Numbered from the stretch's first letter, positions 25,832-35,394 are shown. The stretch: DNA of 64,000 bases from an uncultured Celeribacter sp. (GCF_963676475.1 NZ_OY781107.1:434001-498000), one strand, 5' to 3'. Numbers and translations are program-made. Notes: generated from the sequence alone by a model not told the origin.

Positions 25832-26671
25832 TCAGCCGTCAAACCGCATCGGCAACATGAGATTGAAGACCGAGTCCGTCAATTCGGCAGGGGCCGCCGG
25901 AAGTCTGGCGCTGCGCACGGCGGCGATGGCCGCATTGTCCAACGCCGCACTGCCCGAGCTTTTCGAGACGCTGACGCTTTGCAAAGCGCCGCTATGCGCA
26001 ACTTTGATCAGCAAGGTCACGGTGCCGGAGCCGCCTCCGCGCGGCGCGCGTTTGCGGCGCTCAATCCGTGAGCGAACGACGGACTGCCACTTGCTCAGCG
26101 CCGATTGCCGCGCGGCTTTCGACAGACCTGCCGCCTGTGCGCTCTGCGCCTGCCCGGCCTGCGCCCCGCCACCGCTGCCCGCTGCACGGGTGGCGTTGCT
26201 CGTGCGCTCGCTGCCTGCGCGCGCTTGCTGGGTTGTCTCTGCGGGCTGGGCCTTGGGCGGCTCTGCTGGTTTCGGAGGCTCTGGCGGTTTCGGCGGCGGT
26301 GGCGTGGTCGGCACCTCAGGCTCGGCAAAGCTTTCTGTCGTCTGCTGTGGCTGCATCGGCAGCGGCAGTGCCTTTTGCGACGGGGCCAGATCGATTTCCG
26401 GCAGGTCCAATTGGGGTTGCTCCGGCATCACCGGCGCCTCGGGACGCGGCATGTCCAGCTGTTCGACGGGCTGCTCGATAGGTTGTTCCCACCGCTCCAC
26501 CATCGCCGCCAAGGCCACATCAGAGGCCTGAAGCGTCAGATGCGCCTCGCCACCAGCACCAGCCGCCTCGGTCCCTGTGGAATTGTCCGCAAGGCTGACG
26601 GCCGCCACGGCCAAATGCGCACCGACGGCCAGCCCCACAAACACGGTTCCTGTGAGAAGTCGTTTCATCAT
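25832..26671 (-). CDS. tonB: TonB-family energy transducer
   Basis: The 279-residue protein has one N-terminal membrane anchor (residues 6-27), a long Pro/Glu/Lys-rich spacer (about 75-145, with TPPPPKPPEPPKPAEPP) and a C-terminal TonB domain of about 95 residues including GSGTVTLLIKVAHSGALQSV and ALDNAAIAAVRSARLP. It carries proton-motive-force energy from ExbB/ExbD to outer-membrane receptors. Two adjacent ATG codons overlap the exbD stop, so the start is 26671 or 26668. No receptor gene is present nearby. Confidence 0.9.
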   Translation of the reverse strand: MMKRLLTGTVFVGLAVGAHLAVAAVSLADNSTGTEAAGAGGEAHLTLQASDVALAAMVERWEQPIEQPVEQLDMPRPEAPVMPEQPQLDLPEIDLAPSQKALPLPMQPQQTTESFAEPEVPTTPPPPKPPEPPKPAEPPKAQPAETTQQARAGSERTSNATRAAGSGGGAQAGQAQSAQAAGLSKAARQSALSKWQSVVRSRIERRKRAPRGGGSGTVTLLIKVAHSGALQSVSVSKSSGSAALDNAAIAAVRSARLPAAPAELTDSVFNLMLPMRFDG

Positions 26672-27105
26672 GCGCCTCCCCCTTGGCTGGTGACCAATTC
26701 CACCTGCGAAAAGCCGAGCGCCGAGAGTTTCGGCAAAAGCGCCGCGACATCTTTGGCGGGCACCTCGCGGTCCGCATGAAGAGCAATGCTTGGCCCCGCG
26801 CTGCCGTCACAGCCGCCATCGGCACAGAGTTTCACACGCTCGATTTCCAAGGCATGAAGCGCCTCTTCCGTGCCCTGCGCCTCTTGAAACGCCAATAGAC
26901 CATCGCGCCCGAGGAACAGCGGCAAAGCGGCCTCGACCTCTGCCTCGACACCTGCGTCGGGCAGTTCGACCTCGATGGGCGCAGGTGGCGCGATCTGGGC
27001 GGTCATCAGGAAAAAGATCAGCAAGAGAAAAACCACGTTGATCATCGGAACAACGCTCTCGGCAGGCGCTTGGCGGGGCTTGTTGGAAAAATCCATGTTG
27101 CTCAC
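26668..27105 (-). CDS. exbD: ExbD/TolR-family biopolymer transport protein
   Basis: The 145-residue protein has a single membrane helix at residues 18-38 (MINVVFLLLIFFLMTAQIAP) preceded by a short basic tail, and a periplasmic domain with EREVPAKDVAALLPKLSALG-like ending. The conserved Asp of typical ExbD in the membrane helix is replaced by Asn (MINVVF instead of MIDVVF), which may mean that this copy supports rather than conducts. It overlaps exbD of the other copy by four bases and tonB by four, forming one operon. Confidence 0.85.
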   Translation of the reverse strand: MSNMDFSNKPRQAPAESVVPMINVVFLLLIFFLMTAQIAPPAPIEVELPDAGVEAEVEAALPLFLGRDGLLAFQEAQGTEEALHALEIERVKLCADGGCDGSAGPSIALHADREVPAKDVAALLPKLSALGFSQVELVTSQGGGA

Positions 27106-27479
27106 TCCACCAGCACGAGGTTGCTGTAGCCCTCAGCGCCAAGCCATTCCATCACCTCGATCACCCGTTGCAGCGGCACCTCTTCGTCGGCGCGCAGGAT
27201 GATCATGTCTTCGGGGCCGTCCATCAATCCGGGCAAAGCGGCGAGGATGTCTTCTTCGCTGCGCGTCGTGCCGTTGAACTGTAGGGCGTCATCGTCCACG
27301 CGGATCAAACGCGCGGGGCCTGTGTAGCCGCTCGACGCGCCGCCGCCCAAACTCAATGAAAGCTGCGCGGGCGTGCCGAATTGCGAGGCCAGCATGAAAA
27401 AGACCAAAAGCAGGAACACGACGTCGATCATCGGCGTGAGCGACATCCGGTGTTTGCGCCGAGGTGCGCCGAACTCCAT
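27102..27479 (-). CDS. exbD: ExbD/TolR-family biopolymer transport protein, proton-conducting type
   Basis: This 125-residue ExbD keeps the key Asp in MTPMIDV..., here SLTPMIDVVFLLLVFFMLAS at about residues 13-32, the residue needed for proton flow. The periplasmic part ends ADEEVPLQRVIEVMEWLGAEG. Paired with the Asn-bearing second copy, the two may form an ExbD heterodimer within an ExbB pentamer. It is three bases downstream of exbB. Confidence 0.88.
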   Translation of the reverse strand: MEFGAPRRKHRMSLTPMIDVVFLLLVFFMLASQFGTPAQLSLSLGGGASSGYTGPARLIRVDDDALQFNGTTRSEEDILAALPGLMDGPEDMIILRADEEVPLQRVIEVMEWLGAEGYSNLVLVE

Positions 27480-27482
27480 GGT

Positions 27483-28163
27483 TCACTCCGCCGCTTGAGC
27501 GACGCTCAGACGGGTGTCCTTCGGCGCACGGGAGCGCAGGAACACGCGGGTCGCCATGTCTTCCAATTCGTGACGCAGGCGGTCGGCCACGGCCTCGAAG
27601 CCGGTGAAGGCGATGGAGGCGGGGATGGCGACGGCCATACCGGCAGCGGTGGTCAAAAGCGCTTCCCAAATGCCGCCCGCGAGCATCGCCGGATCGGCCT
27701 TGGCACCGGCTTCTTGCAGGGTTTGGAAGGCGGAGATCATGCCCAAAACGGTGCCCAACAGACCCAAAAGCGGGGCAATCGTGGCAATGAGTTCCAAAGG
27801 ACGCAGGCCAGCGCGGGTGCGTTCAAGGTCTTTTTTGGCGAGACGCGTGGTCTCGGCTTCGGCCGCCGCATCGTCAAAGGCGGCATTTTCATGCGCCTCA
27901 AAGGCCTCGCGCAGGAACCGTGAGCGCAGACCCTTACGTCCAGCCAGAACGTCGCGCGCGGAAGCGCTGTCGCCGTCCGCCCAAAGCGCCAAGGCGCGTT
28001 CGCTGACCGCCCGGCTGCGCCATGCGCCCAGATAGGCCAAATCCCAGACCTTCCAGAGAATCAACGCAAGGGTGATCACCGACAGCGCCGCAATGGCCCA
28101 AATCGACGGGCCACCTTGGGCGAGAAAATCGAACAGAGTTGAGAAGAGAGCCGAATCATCCAT
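27483..28163 (-). CDS. exbB: MotA/TolQ/ExbB proton-channel protein
   Basis: The 226-residue protein has three membrane segments (about residues 18-40, 125-150 and 165-190) and the family motif APLLGLLGTVLGMISAF followed by LLTTAAGMAVAIPASIAF, where a Thr/Ala-rich helix lines the channel. With ExbD it converts proton flow into motion of TonB. The ATG at 28163 is preferred as GGTGA lies just upstream; an in-frame ATG at 28175 has no visible site. It leads the operon exbB-exbD-exbD-tonB. Confidence 0.88.
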   Translation of the reverse strand: MDDSALFSTLFDFLAQGGPSIWAIAALSVITLALILWKVWDLAYLGAWRSRAVSERALALWADGDSASARDVLAGRKGLRSRFLREAFEAHENAAFDDAAAEAETTRLAKKDLERTRAGLRPLELIATIAPLLGLLGTVLGMISAFQTLQEAGAKADPAMLAGGIWEALLTTAAGMAVAIPASIAFTGFEAVADRLRHELEDMATRVFLRSRAPKDTRLSVAQAAE

Positions 28164-28220
28164 GTCAGTCACCATACAATGCGTGTAGCTGGCTGATCCA
28201 GACAGCTGGCGTTTGGCCCC

Positions 28221-28233
28221 GGATAAATTATCC
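28221..28233. promoter_or_regulatory. Palindrome in the exbB-tonB promoter region
   Basis: GGATAA-A-TTATCC is a perfect 13-base palindrome 58 bases upstream of the exbB ATG. The position fits an operator. It does not match the Irr box upstream of mbfA or the RirA pattern, so its protein is unknown; iron control of TonB systems makes an iron or heme regulator a fair guess. Confidence 0.4.
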
Positions 28234-28260
28234 TAGTCTTTTAGTCAAGTTATCTCCCCC

Positions 28261-30207
28261 TCATTCTCGACTGAGCGCCACCACCGGATCAAGCCGTGCC
28301 GCGTTGCGCGCCGGAAGGAACCCAAAAGTAATGCCAATGAGGGTCGAGGACAGGAAGGCCACGACAATTGCAGTGGTCGAAAAACTGAGCCTTATGCTGG
28401 AGGCGAATTCCTCGATCAGATAGCCCCCCGTCAGTGCACCAAGGATGCCCAAGATGCCGCCGACGAAACAGACCATCACCGCCTCGATCAGGAACTGGCT
28501 GACGATGTCGGACCGCCGTGCGCCGATGGCGATGCGCACGCCGATTTCCTTGGTCCGCTCGGTGACGGAGACCAGCATGATGTTCATCACTCCGATGCCG
28601 CCAACGACCAGCGAAATCACCGCGATCATCGCCACCAGATAGGTCAGCGTCTCCGTCGTCGAGGTGATGGTTTCGCGGATCGTGTCGGTGTTCGACAGAA
28701 AGAAATCCTTGGTCCCGTGGCGCGAGATCAACAGCGCGGAAATCTCCGCTTCGGCCAACGTCATGTCGTAATCATCCGCCACGCGCACGCCGATGCTGTC
28801 GAGATTGTCCTGACCGGAGACCCGCGCCATCGACGTGGTGTAGGGCACCCAGACGTTGAGCGACGAGGGCCCGAAGGTGGCGCCCGTCGATTGCACAATA
28901 CCGATGATCCGCACGGGCACATGACCCAAAAGCAGCACTTCGCCCAAGGGATCGGAATTTGCGCCAAAAAAGGTCTCCTGCGTGTCGGCGTCGATCACGG
29001 CGACCTGGGCGTAGCTGTCGACATCCTCCGATGAGAAGACGGAGCCAGAGACGGTTTCATAGGCATGCACCTGGAAATAGTCGCCCGACACGCCGTTGAT
29101 CGCGGCGGAGGCTTCGGTGTTGCGATACCGCACGGTGGCCGAGGAAGATACCGCGGGGGACACGCTGTCGGCCAGATCCAAAAGCGCCAGAGCCGCCGCA
29201 TCCGAAGGCACGAGGGTTTCAATCCTCCCTTGGTCGCGGGCGCCAAACCCCGACCCCGCCCGTACGGTGATCGTGTTGGTGCCGAGGGACGAGATATTCT
29301 CCAGAACTTTTTCCTGTGATCCGTTGCCCAGAGCCACGACCAGCACTACGGAGGCGATGCCGATGATGATGCCGAGCATGGTCAGGAAAGACCGCGTGCG
29401 ATGGGCCAGCATGGCCTTAAGCGAAATATTGAACGCCTCGACCAACCGCCGCAGACCGGCACCGAAACCGCCATGATCCGCACTCGGGCGCGACCATTGG
29501 GCGGTCGGAACGGCGGTGTCCTCTTTGCGCGTGTCGGAAATGATCCGACCATCGCTGATCTCGACGATCCGATGCGCGTGCGCCGCGACATTCGGGTCGT
29601 GGGTCACCATGACGATGGTGTGGCCTTTGGCGTTCAACTCCAAAAGCAGCTTGATCAGATCATCGCCGCTCTTGGTGTCGAGCGCGCCGGTAGGCTCATC
29701 GGCGAGGATCACTTCGCCACCGTTCATCAGGGCGCGGGCGACGGAGACCCGCTGTTGCTGGCCGCCCGACAATTCGGACGGCCGGTGATCGAGGCGGGTG
29801 TCGAGACCCAACTGTTCCAAGAGCGCTTTGGCGTGATCACGGCGCGCATAGCGACTGGCACCGGCGTAGATCGCGGGCACCTCGACATTGCCGACCGCAT
29901 CGAGATCGGAGAGCAATTGATAGCGCTGAAAGATAAACCCGAAATGCTCGCGCCGGAGCTGTGCCAACTCATCGGGTCTCAGATCGCTCACATCCTTGCC
30001 GTTGAATGCATACTGCCCGGCACTGGCGCGATCGAGGCAGCCGAGGATGTTCATCAGCGTCGATTTGCCGGAGCCGGAGGTGCCGATGATGGCGACCATT
30101 TCGCCGGGATAAATGTCGATGTCGACGTCACGCAAGACAGTGATGGTTTCGTCGCCCGCCTGAAAGGATCGGCTGATGCCACGGGCGGAAATAAGCGGCT
30201 CTGTCAT
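28261..30207 (-). CDS. macB: MacB-type ABC transporter, fused ATPase and permease
   Basis: The 648-residue protein has an ABC ATPase first: Walker A GTSGSGKST at 42-50, signature LSGGQQQRVSVARAL from 146 and Walker B VILADEPTGALD near 166. A membrane helix near residue 270 is followed by a large periplasmic domain and three C-terminal helices (LVAMIAVISLVVGGIGVMNI, then two more). This is the MacB layout, which works with MacA and an outer-membrane TolC to push out macrolides, peptides or heme precursors. TolC is not encoded here. It starts one base after the macA stop. Confidence 0.92.
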   Translation of the reverse strand: MTEPLISARGISRSFQAGDETITVLRDVDIDIYPGEMVAIIGTSGSGKSTLMNILGCLDRASAGQYAFNGKDVSDLRPDELAQLRREHFGFIFQRYQLLSDLDAVGNVEVPAIYAGASRYARRDHAKALLEQLGLDTRLDHRPSELSGGQQQRVSVARALMNGGEVILADEPTGALDTKSGDDLIKLLLELNAKGHTIVMVTHDPNVAAHAHRIVEISDGRIISDTRKEDTAVPTAQWSRPSADHGGFGAGLRRLVEAFNISLKAMLAHRTRSFLTMLGIIIGIASVVLVVALGNGSQEKVLENISSLGTNTITVRAGSGFGARDQGRIETLVPSDAAALALLDLADSVSPAVSSSATVRYRNTEASAAINGVSGDYFQVHAYETVSGSVFSSEDVDSYAQVAVIDADTQETFFGANSDPLGEVLLLGHVPVRIIGIVQSTGATFGPSSLNVWVPYTTSMARVSGQDNLDSIGVRVADDYDMTLAEAEISALLISRHGTKDFFLSNTDTIRETITSTTETLTYLVAMIAVISLVVGGIGVMNIMLVSVTERTKEIGVRIAIGARRSDIVSQFLIEAVMVCFVGGILGILGALTGGYLIEEFASSIRLSFSTTAIVVAFLSSTLIGITFGFLPARNAARLDPVVALSRE

Positions 30208-30208
30208 C

Positions 30209-31375
30209 TTAGAACATCCTTCCCGGACCCATGCGGGTGTTGCCGGAGGTGTTCACGGAGACGGCCCCGCCGGTGACCACCAGATCGCCTTCATTGAGAC
30301 CCGATATGATCTCTGCCGTGACCTTGTTGTTCAGTCCGACCTCGACCTGACGGGCTTCCCGCGTGTTGTCGCGCTCGTCGTAAATCTCGACCGTATAATA
30401 GCCCTCAGGCGTGCTGCTGAGCGCCGAAGACGGCACGGTCAACACATCGACCGCCTCGTCCAACACGATGGAAACCTCGGTCGTCATACCGATGCGCAAC
30501 AGGTGGTCGGGGTTCTCGACCTCCAGCCGCCCGTTGTAGTAAATCGCCTCATCCGTGCTGATCGTGTCGCTGTCCTCAATTTCGGAGGGCGCCGGTTCGA
30601 CGTCGCGCACGGTGGCCTCAAACGCCTTGTTCGGCTCACCCAGAATGGAAAACCGCACATTTTGGCCGGGCGCGACATGCACCACATCGGCCTCGGAAAT
30701 CTCCGCCTTGACGATCATCTTGTCGAGATTGGCGAGTTTGACGATGGTCGGCGCATCCATGCTGGCGTTCACGGTCTGGCCCGCATCGACCACCACGGCC
30801 ACCACTGTTCCGGCCATGGGCGCGGTGACTTTCGTCCTATTCAGCGCGATCTGCGCCGTAGACACCTTCACCTCGGCACTGGATTTCTGTGCGTTCAGGG
30901 CATCAAGTTCGGCGGTGTAGACCTCAAGCGTCGCCTCGGCCGCTTCGACATCCTCTTGCGAGGCGTAATTTTGCGCATGTAGGCTGGTGACCCGCGTGAG
31001 GCTCAGCTCAGCCTGTTTGATATTGGCGCGTTTCGCGGCGATCTGCGCCTCGATATTAGCAAGCTCCGCCTGCGCCTGCAAAAGCTCGTTTTGCTGATCT
31101 TCACTGTCGATCTGCGCGATCAGATCGCCCGCAGCCACCGCGTCCCCCAAACTCACGGCCAGTTCCTCGATCTGGCCGGAGGTGCGCGCGCCGACGCTGA
31201 CCAATTGGCTTGCCTCGATCACGCCGGAGGCCAGAACCGTCTCCTGCACCGTCCCGCGTGTTGCGCGTGCGGTTTGCGGAATGACCGCATCATCCTCGCC
31301 GGAAAATTGCGTCCAGCCGACATATCCGGCCACAACAACGAGGGCCAAACCTAAGAGACGAAACGGCGTTTTCAT
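30209..31375 (-). CDS. macA: MacA-type periplasmic adaptor protein
   Basis: The 388-residue protein has an N-terminal membrane anchor or uncleaved signal (residues 5-22), a lipoyl/barrel-sandwich half (VSVGARTSGQIEELAVSLGD), a long helical hairpin at about residues 85-165 and the second lipoyl half MAGTVVAVVVDAGQTVNAS, then beta-barrel and membrane-proximal domains. It links MacB to an outer-membrane channel. The start at 31375 is chosen for GAAAGGA just upstream; an earlier in-frame Met lacks it. MacA and MacB are one transcript. Confidence 0.9.
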   Translation of the reverse strand: MKTPFRLLGLALVVVAGYVGWTQFSGEDDAVIPQTARATRGTVQETVLASGVIEASQLVSVGARTSGQIEELAVSLGDAVAAGDLIAQIDSEDQQNELLQAQAELANIEAQIAAKRANIKQAELSLTRVTSLHAQNYASQEDVEAAEATLEVYTAELDALNAQKSSAEVKVSTAQIALNRTKVTAPMAGTVVAVVVDAGQTVNASMDAPTIVKLANLDKMIVKAEISEADVVHVAPGQNVRFSILGEPNKAFEATVRDVEPAPSEIEDSDTISTDEAIYYNGRLEVENPDHLLRIGMTTEVSIVLDEAVDVLTVPSSALSSTPEGYYTVEIYDERDNTREARQVEVGLNNKVTAEIISGLNEGDLVVTGGAVSVNTSGNTRMGPGRMF

Positions 31376-31529
31376 GAAAGTCCTTTCACGGCCCGAATGG
31401 CCCGACAACATCAGCGATCAGAGTCATGATACGGATGTAAGTCGGTTTTCCGTCGCGACCAGACGTCAAAATGCCGCCAGGTGCATGACCCGACGGCATC
31501 TCGCAAAGTCTTCCTATGTCAGCTTTTGA

Positions 31530-33446
31530 TCACTCCACGGCGAGCAATTGTGCGACAGGTTCAAAGGTTTCCTCGTAGTGATCTAGCTCCGCCTCATACC
31601 AAGCCGTGCCTCGCGTGGCTCCACCCAAAGCACGGAACAGCTCGGCCTCGGCGGTCGCGGGCAGGAGCGCATTGAAGACATCCCAACCGGAGGCCTCGGG
31701 GTGCGCCTCAAAGCCAAGCACCTGCCCCTTGAGCCCGGTGATCAGCGGCATCAGCCCGCCGGAATAGACACTCGGCACATGGATCGCGATCTTGTCGATG
31801 GGTTGCAGCACCACGGGTTTACAGCCTGCCAGAGCCTCGCGCACCGCCGCCTTCGCCGCCGTGCGGAAAGCGTAGTCTGAGCTATCGACAGCGTGATGTT
31901 TACCATCAGTGAGCGTCACTTTGACGTCCACGACCGGCAATCCATTCGGCCCCTCGGCCAGTGCATCGCGCACGCCCGCCTCGACCGCCGACATGTAATT
32001 GCGCGGCACGGCGCCGCCTTTGACGACTTCTTCGAACACAAACCCTGCGCCACGGGCCAGAGGCGCGACCTCGATCACTACATCGGCGAATTGCCCGGCG
32101 CCACCGGATTGTTTGCGGTGGCGATAATGGGTGCCGCCTGTGGTGTGAATGGTCTCGCGCAGGGCAGGCGGGATCGGTTGTGTGGCCACCGTGACGCCGA
32201 AGACCTCCGCGAGCTTTTCGATCACGCGGCGTTCGTGAAGCTGGCCTTGGGTGGCGAGGATGGTTTTGCCGGAATGCGGGTCCTGCACGACCGCCAGCCC
32301 CGGATCAATTTCCGCCAGTTTGCCCAGCGCCGTCGACAACCGCGCTTCGTCGCGTTCGTTTTCCGGGCTCAGAAGCACCCGGTTTTTCGGCTTGTGCGGC
32401 ACGGCCCAATCGGGCGTATCAATCGCATCACCCGCGCCATAGATCGGCGCACGCAACGCAAGGTGATCGGTTTTCACCGTCAGGGCGACCGCACCCGGCG
32501 CCAGCTGCGCGACGGGTGTCTTCGTGTCGATGTCGACCAGAGAGCCAATCGCCGCGCCCATGAGATCAGCGCCGGGTTTCAGAGTTTGCCCGACGGCACG
32601 GATCAGCACCGTCTTGCCGAGATGTTTGATCTGATCGGCAAAAATGCCTACGGCCACCGGCGTTTCGCCAAAGCGGTCCGTGAGTGCTTCAACGCCCGGC
32701 ACCTCATGACGCAGGCTTTTCATCAGACGCGTCAGCCCGTTGGCCTGTGCGGCGGAGCCGAGGAAGGCCGGGATGAGATCGTGATGTTGCAACACCTTGG
32801 TGGCCACATCGTAAAGCTCATCGGACATCGGTTTCTGATCTTCGATCAACTCCTCCAAAAGGTGATCGTCGAAATCGGAGAGATGTTCCAAAAGCTCGGC
32901 GCGGGCCTCCTCTTCGCGGGCGCGGGCGCTGTCGGGCATTTCCACCAGAGCGGAGCGTTCCCCCTCTTTAAAGGCCCAGGCGCGTTCGGAAATCAGATCG
33001 ACCATGCCGGTGATCTCGCCGCCTTCGCGGATCGGCACTTCGCGCAGCACGATGCCATGCGCGGAATAGGTTTGCAGCGCTGCGGCGATCTCGGCGGTGC
33101 GGTCGGTGGCGGCGTCGATCTTGTTGATGAAAATCATCGTCGGCAGACCGGAAGCCTCCAGAAGCCGCAGGTAAGGCCCGGCCAGAACGGCGGCCTCGGC
33201 CTCGGCGGGCACACAGAGCACGGCGGCGTCACTGACAGCCAGCGCAGAGCCCGCCTGCGCGAGGCCCTCGGCGCCGCCGGGGCAATCGAGCATCGCCCAG
33301 TCCTGATCGAGATAGTTGAACCGGGTCACTGCGGTTTCGCCGAACAGGCGCAGGCTTTGCGACTTGCCCGCATCCAGCCCGGCGAGCGCCGCAGCGAGGG
33401 ATGATTTGCCGGATTGTGACGGCCCAAGGATGGTGACGGTTTTCAT
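31530..33446 (-). CDS. EF-G-like GTPase paralogue (EF-G2 type) with altered G motifs
   Basis: The 638-residue protein is colinear with elongation factor G: G domain, domain II, then domains III-V (TGGTHYRHRKQSGGAGQFAD, HVPSVYSGGLMPLITGLKGQ). The GTP-binding motifs differ from canonical EF-G: G1 is GPSQSGKSS (8-16) and G3 is DCPGG (54-58) with Gly replacing the usual His; NKID (108-111) is intact. Loss of the G3 His normally impairs ribosome-stimulated hydrolysis. Such paralogues (FusA2-like) are known but have no clear role. GGGAGA precedes the ATG at 33446. It is transcribed alone. Confidence 0.85.
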   Translation of the reverse strand: MKTVTILGPSQSGKSSLAAALAGLDAGKSQSLRLFGETAVTRFNYLDQDWAMLDCPGGAEGLAQAGSALAVSDAAVLCVPAEAEAAVLAGPYLRLLEASGLPTMIFINKIDAATDRTAEIAAALQTYSAHGIVLREVPIREGGEITGMVDLISERAWAFKEGERSALVEMPDSARAREEEARAELLEHLSDFDDHLLEELIEDQKPMSDELYDVATKVLQHHDLIPAFLGSAAQANGLTRLMKSLRHEVPGVEALTDRFGETPVAVGIFADQIKHLGKTVLIRAVGQTLKPGADLMGAAIGSLVDIDTKTPVAQLAPGAVALTVKTDHLALRAPIYGAGDAIDTPDWAVPHKPKNRVLLSPENERDEARLSTALGKLAEIDPGLAVVQDPHSGKTILATQGQLHERRVIEKLAEVFGVTVATQPIPPALRETIHTTGGTHYRHRKQSGGAGQFADVVIEVAPLARGAGFVFEEVVKGGAVPRNYMSAVEAGVRDALAEGPNGLPVVDVKVTLTDGKHHAVDSSDYAFRTAAKAAVREALAGCKPVVLQPIDKIAIHVPSVYSGGLMPLITGLKGQVLGFEAHPEASGWDVFNALLPATAEAELFRALGGATRGTAWYEAELDHYEETFEPVAQLLAVE

Positions 33447-33573
33447 GACATCTGTCTCCCGATCTGTTGCAAGCGCCACGTTTTCGGGCACTGTCCGAGA
33501 GTCACTATAGAAAGCCCGCGCGGCGTGACCTTGGCTCAGGTCAAGTTGCGGGTGGTTTTGTCACGATTTCGTC

Positions 33574-34470
33574 TTATGACGTCCTAGCGCCCCGGTAGTC
33601 TTGCACGGCAAACTCTATCAGCGCGCGCACTTTACGCGGCAAGGTGCGGCCTTCGAGATAGACGATGCTGATCGGATGGGTGGCGCCTTTGAACTCCGGC
33701 AAAAGCTGCACCAGCCGCCCGGTGTCCAGATCGTCGCCCAAGATGAACGGCGGGCAAAAAGCGATGCCTTCGCCGCGCCGCGCCAGATCGCGGGTCACAC
33801 GGGCGCTGTTGACGGTAAAGCGCGAGGGCACCTGCACGGTCAGCTCACGGCCCTCATGGACAAAGCCCCAACGCGATGGGGTCCGCCGGTTGCTGTCGAT
33901 GATGCAGGTGTGGTTTTGCAGATCATCGGGATGTGTCGGCGCCTCGTGCTGCGCAAGATACTCAGGCGAGGCGACCACGACGGATTGCAGCTCGCCGATC
34001 TTGCGGGATTTGAGTGCAGAGACCTCCGGCGTGCCGATGCGAAAAGCCAGATCAATACCGTCGGAGGCGAGATCGACATAGGTATCGCTCAGCCGCAAAT
34101 CCAGCACCAGATCGGGATGCGGCGCCGCGAAACGGCTGAGCAGGTCTTTCACATAGACCTCGCCAAAAGTCACAGGCGCGGAGATGCGCAGCGTGCCGGA
34201 GAAGCCCCGCGTGTCTTCGGTGACAGCGCTCAGCATGTCGTCCATCTCGTCGAGCAAAGCGGGGGCGCGGGCCAAAAGGTCCTCGCCCGAAGCGGTCAGC
34301 CCGACCCTGCGCGTGGTGCGTTGCAACAGGCGAACGCCGAGGCGCTCTTCAAGCTCGGCGACATATTTCGAGGTCAGGCGGTTGGACATGCCAAGCCGTT
34401 CCGCTGCCCCCGTGAAGGACCCCGTTTCCGCCGTTGCCACAAACACCCGCAAGCCGTCGATCAAATCCAT
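33574..34470 (-). CDS. LysR-family transcriptional regulator
   Basis: The 298-residue protein has the LysR winged helix-turn-helix at residues 1-60 (FVATAETGSFTGAAERLGMS and VAELEERLGVRLLQRTTRRV) and a periplasmic-binding-fold effector domain behind it. It belongs to the group with the effector part LRISAPVTFGEVYVKDLL. It is divergent from ygiD with 105 bases between start codons, the standard layout of a LysR regulator and its target, so control of ygiD and of the adjacent gene remnant is likely. Confidence 0.9.
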   Translation of the reverse strand: MDLIDGLRVFVATAETGSFTGAAERLGMSNRLTSKYVAELEERLGVRLLQRTTRRVGLTASGEDLLARAPALLDEMDDMLSAVTEDTRGFSGTLRISAPVTFGEVYVKDLLSRFAAPHPDLVLDLRLSDTYVDLASDGIDLAFRIGTPEVSALKSRKIGELQSVVVASPEYLAQHEAPTHPDDLQNHTCIIDSNRRTPSRWGFVHEGRELTVQVPSRFTVNSARVTRDLARRGEGIAFCPPFILGDDLDTGRLVQLLPEFKGATHPISIVYLEGRTLPRKVRALIEFAVQDYRGARTS

Positions 34471-34575
34471 AAGACACCATTTGGAACAAAATGAAGAAGG
34501 TTATTCCATATCTTCTCCATTTCGCCTCACCGCAACAAGCCCCATAGTAAACTCAATACAGGAAAGGAGACGGCC

Positions 34576-35394
34576 ATGAGCATTGCCCTGCAACTTCAAC
34601 GGCTCAAAGACAGCCTCAAATCTTCCGACCGGATGCCGGTTGTCTTTCTGGGCCACGGCAGCCCGATGAACGCCATCGAGGACAACGACTATTCCCGCAG
34701 CTGGAAGAAACTGGGCGAGACCCTGCCCCAGCCGCAGGCCATTCTCGTGGTCTCCGCGCATTGGATGACCCGTGGCTCGACCTTGGTGAGCGTCTCCAAA
34801 ATGCCGAAGACGATCCACGATTTCTACGGCTTCCCGGACGAGTTGTTCGCCCAGCAATACCCCGCCCCCGGCGCGCCCGAGGTGGCCCAAGAGGTGATCA
34901 GCCTTTTGGCCAGCCACCACGCCGAAGGCGATGACACCTGGGGCCTGGATCATGGCGCCTGGTCGGTGCTGAAATTCCTTTACCCGGATGCGGATGTGCC
35001 GGTGTTCCAGCTGTCGATCGACATGACCAAGGATCTCGAGCATCACCTCGAAATCGGACATGAGCTGGCCGATCTGCGCACCCGGGGCGTCTTGATCCTC
35101 GGCTCCGGCAACATCGTGCACAACCTGCGCACCATGCGCTATGGCGCGACGCCCTATGACTGGGCGCTGGAGTTCGATGGGCTGTTCACCGACCGCCTTC
35201 AGGCCCGCGACCATAAAACGATCACGGATCGTTCCGGTCTCGGCAACCTGTTGAAAATGGCGCACCCCTCGGTGGATCACTACCTTCCGGCGCTGACCAT
35301 CGCGGGCGCGTCTGACGTGAAAGACGACTTGGTGTTCATGAACGACTCGATCGACATCGGCTCAGTCTCCATGCGCAGCTTCATTTACTACTAA
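34576..35394 (+). CDS. ygiD: 4,5-DOPA dioxygenase extradiol-like protein
   Basis: The 272-residue protein belongs to the LigB/YgiD class of extradiol dioxygenases. Metal-binding His residues are His27 in VVFLGHGSPMN, His62 in VVSAHWM, and His in GNIVHNL and SVDHYLPAL towards the C-terminus. YgiD of E. coli opens the ring of L-DOPA in vitro; the physiological substrate is not known. AAAGGAGA precedes the ATG. The start of a damaged glutathionyl-hydroquinone reductase gene follows directly, so the ancestral operon may have handled catechols and quinones. Confidence 0.9.
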   Translation: MSIALQLQRLKDSLKSSDRMPVVFLGHGSPMNAIEDNDYSRSWKKLGETLPQPQAILVVSAHWMTRGSTLVSVSKMPKTIHDFYGFPDELFAQQYPAPGAPEVAQEVISLLASHHAEGDDTWGLDHGAWSVLKFLYPDADVPVFQLSIDMTKDLEHHLEIGHELADLRTRGVLILGSGNIVHNLRTMRYGATPYDWALEFDGLFTDRLQARDHKTITDRSGLGNLLKMAHPSVDHYLPALTIAGASDVKDDLVFMNDSIDIGSVSMRSFIYY

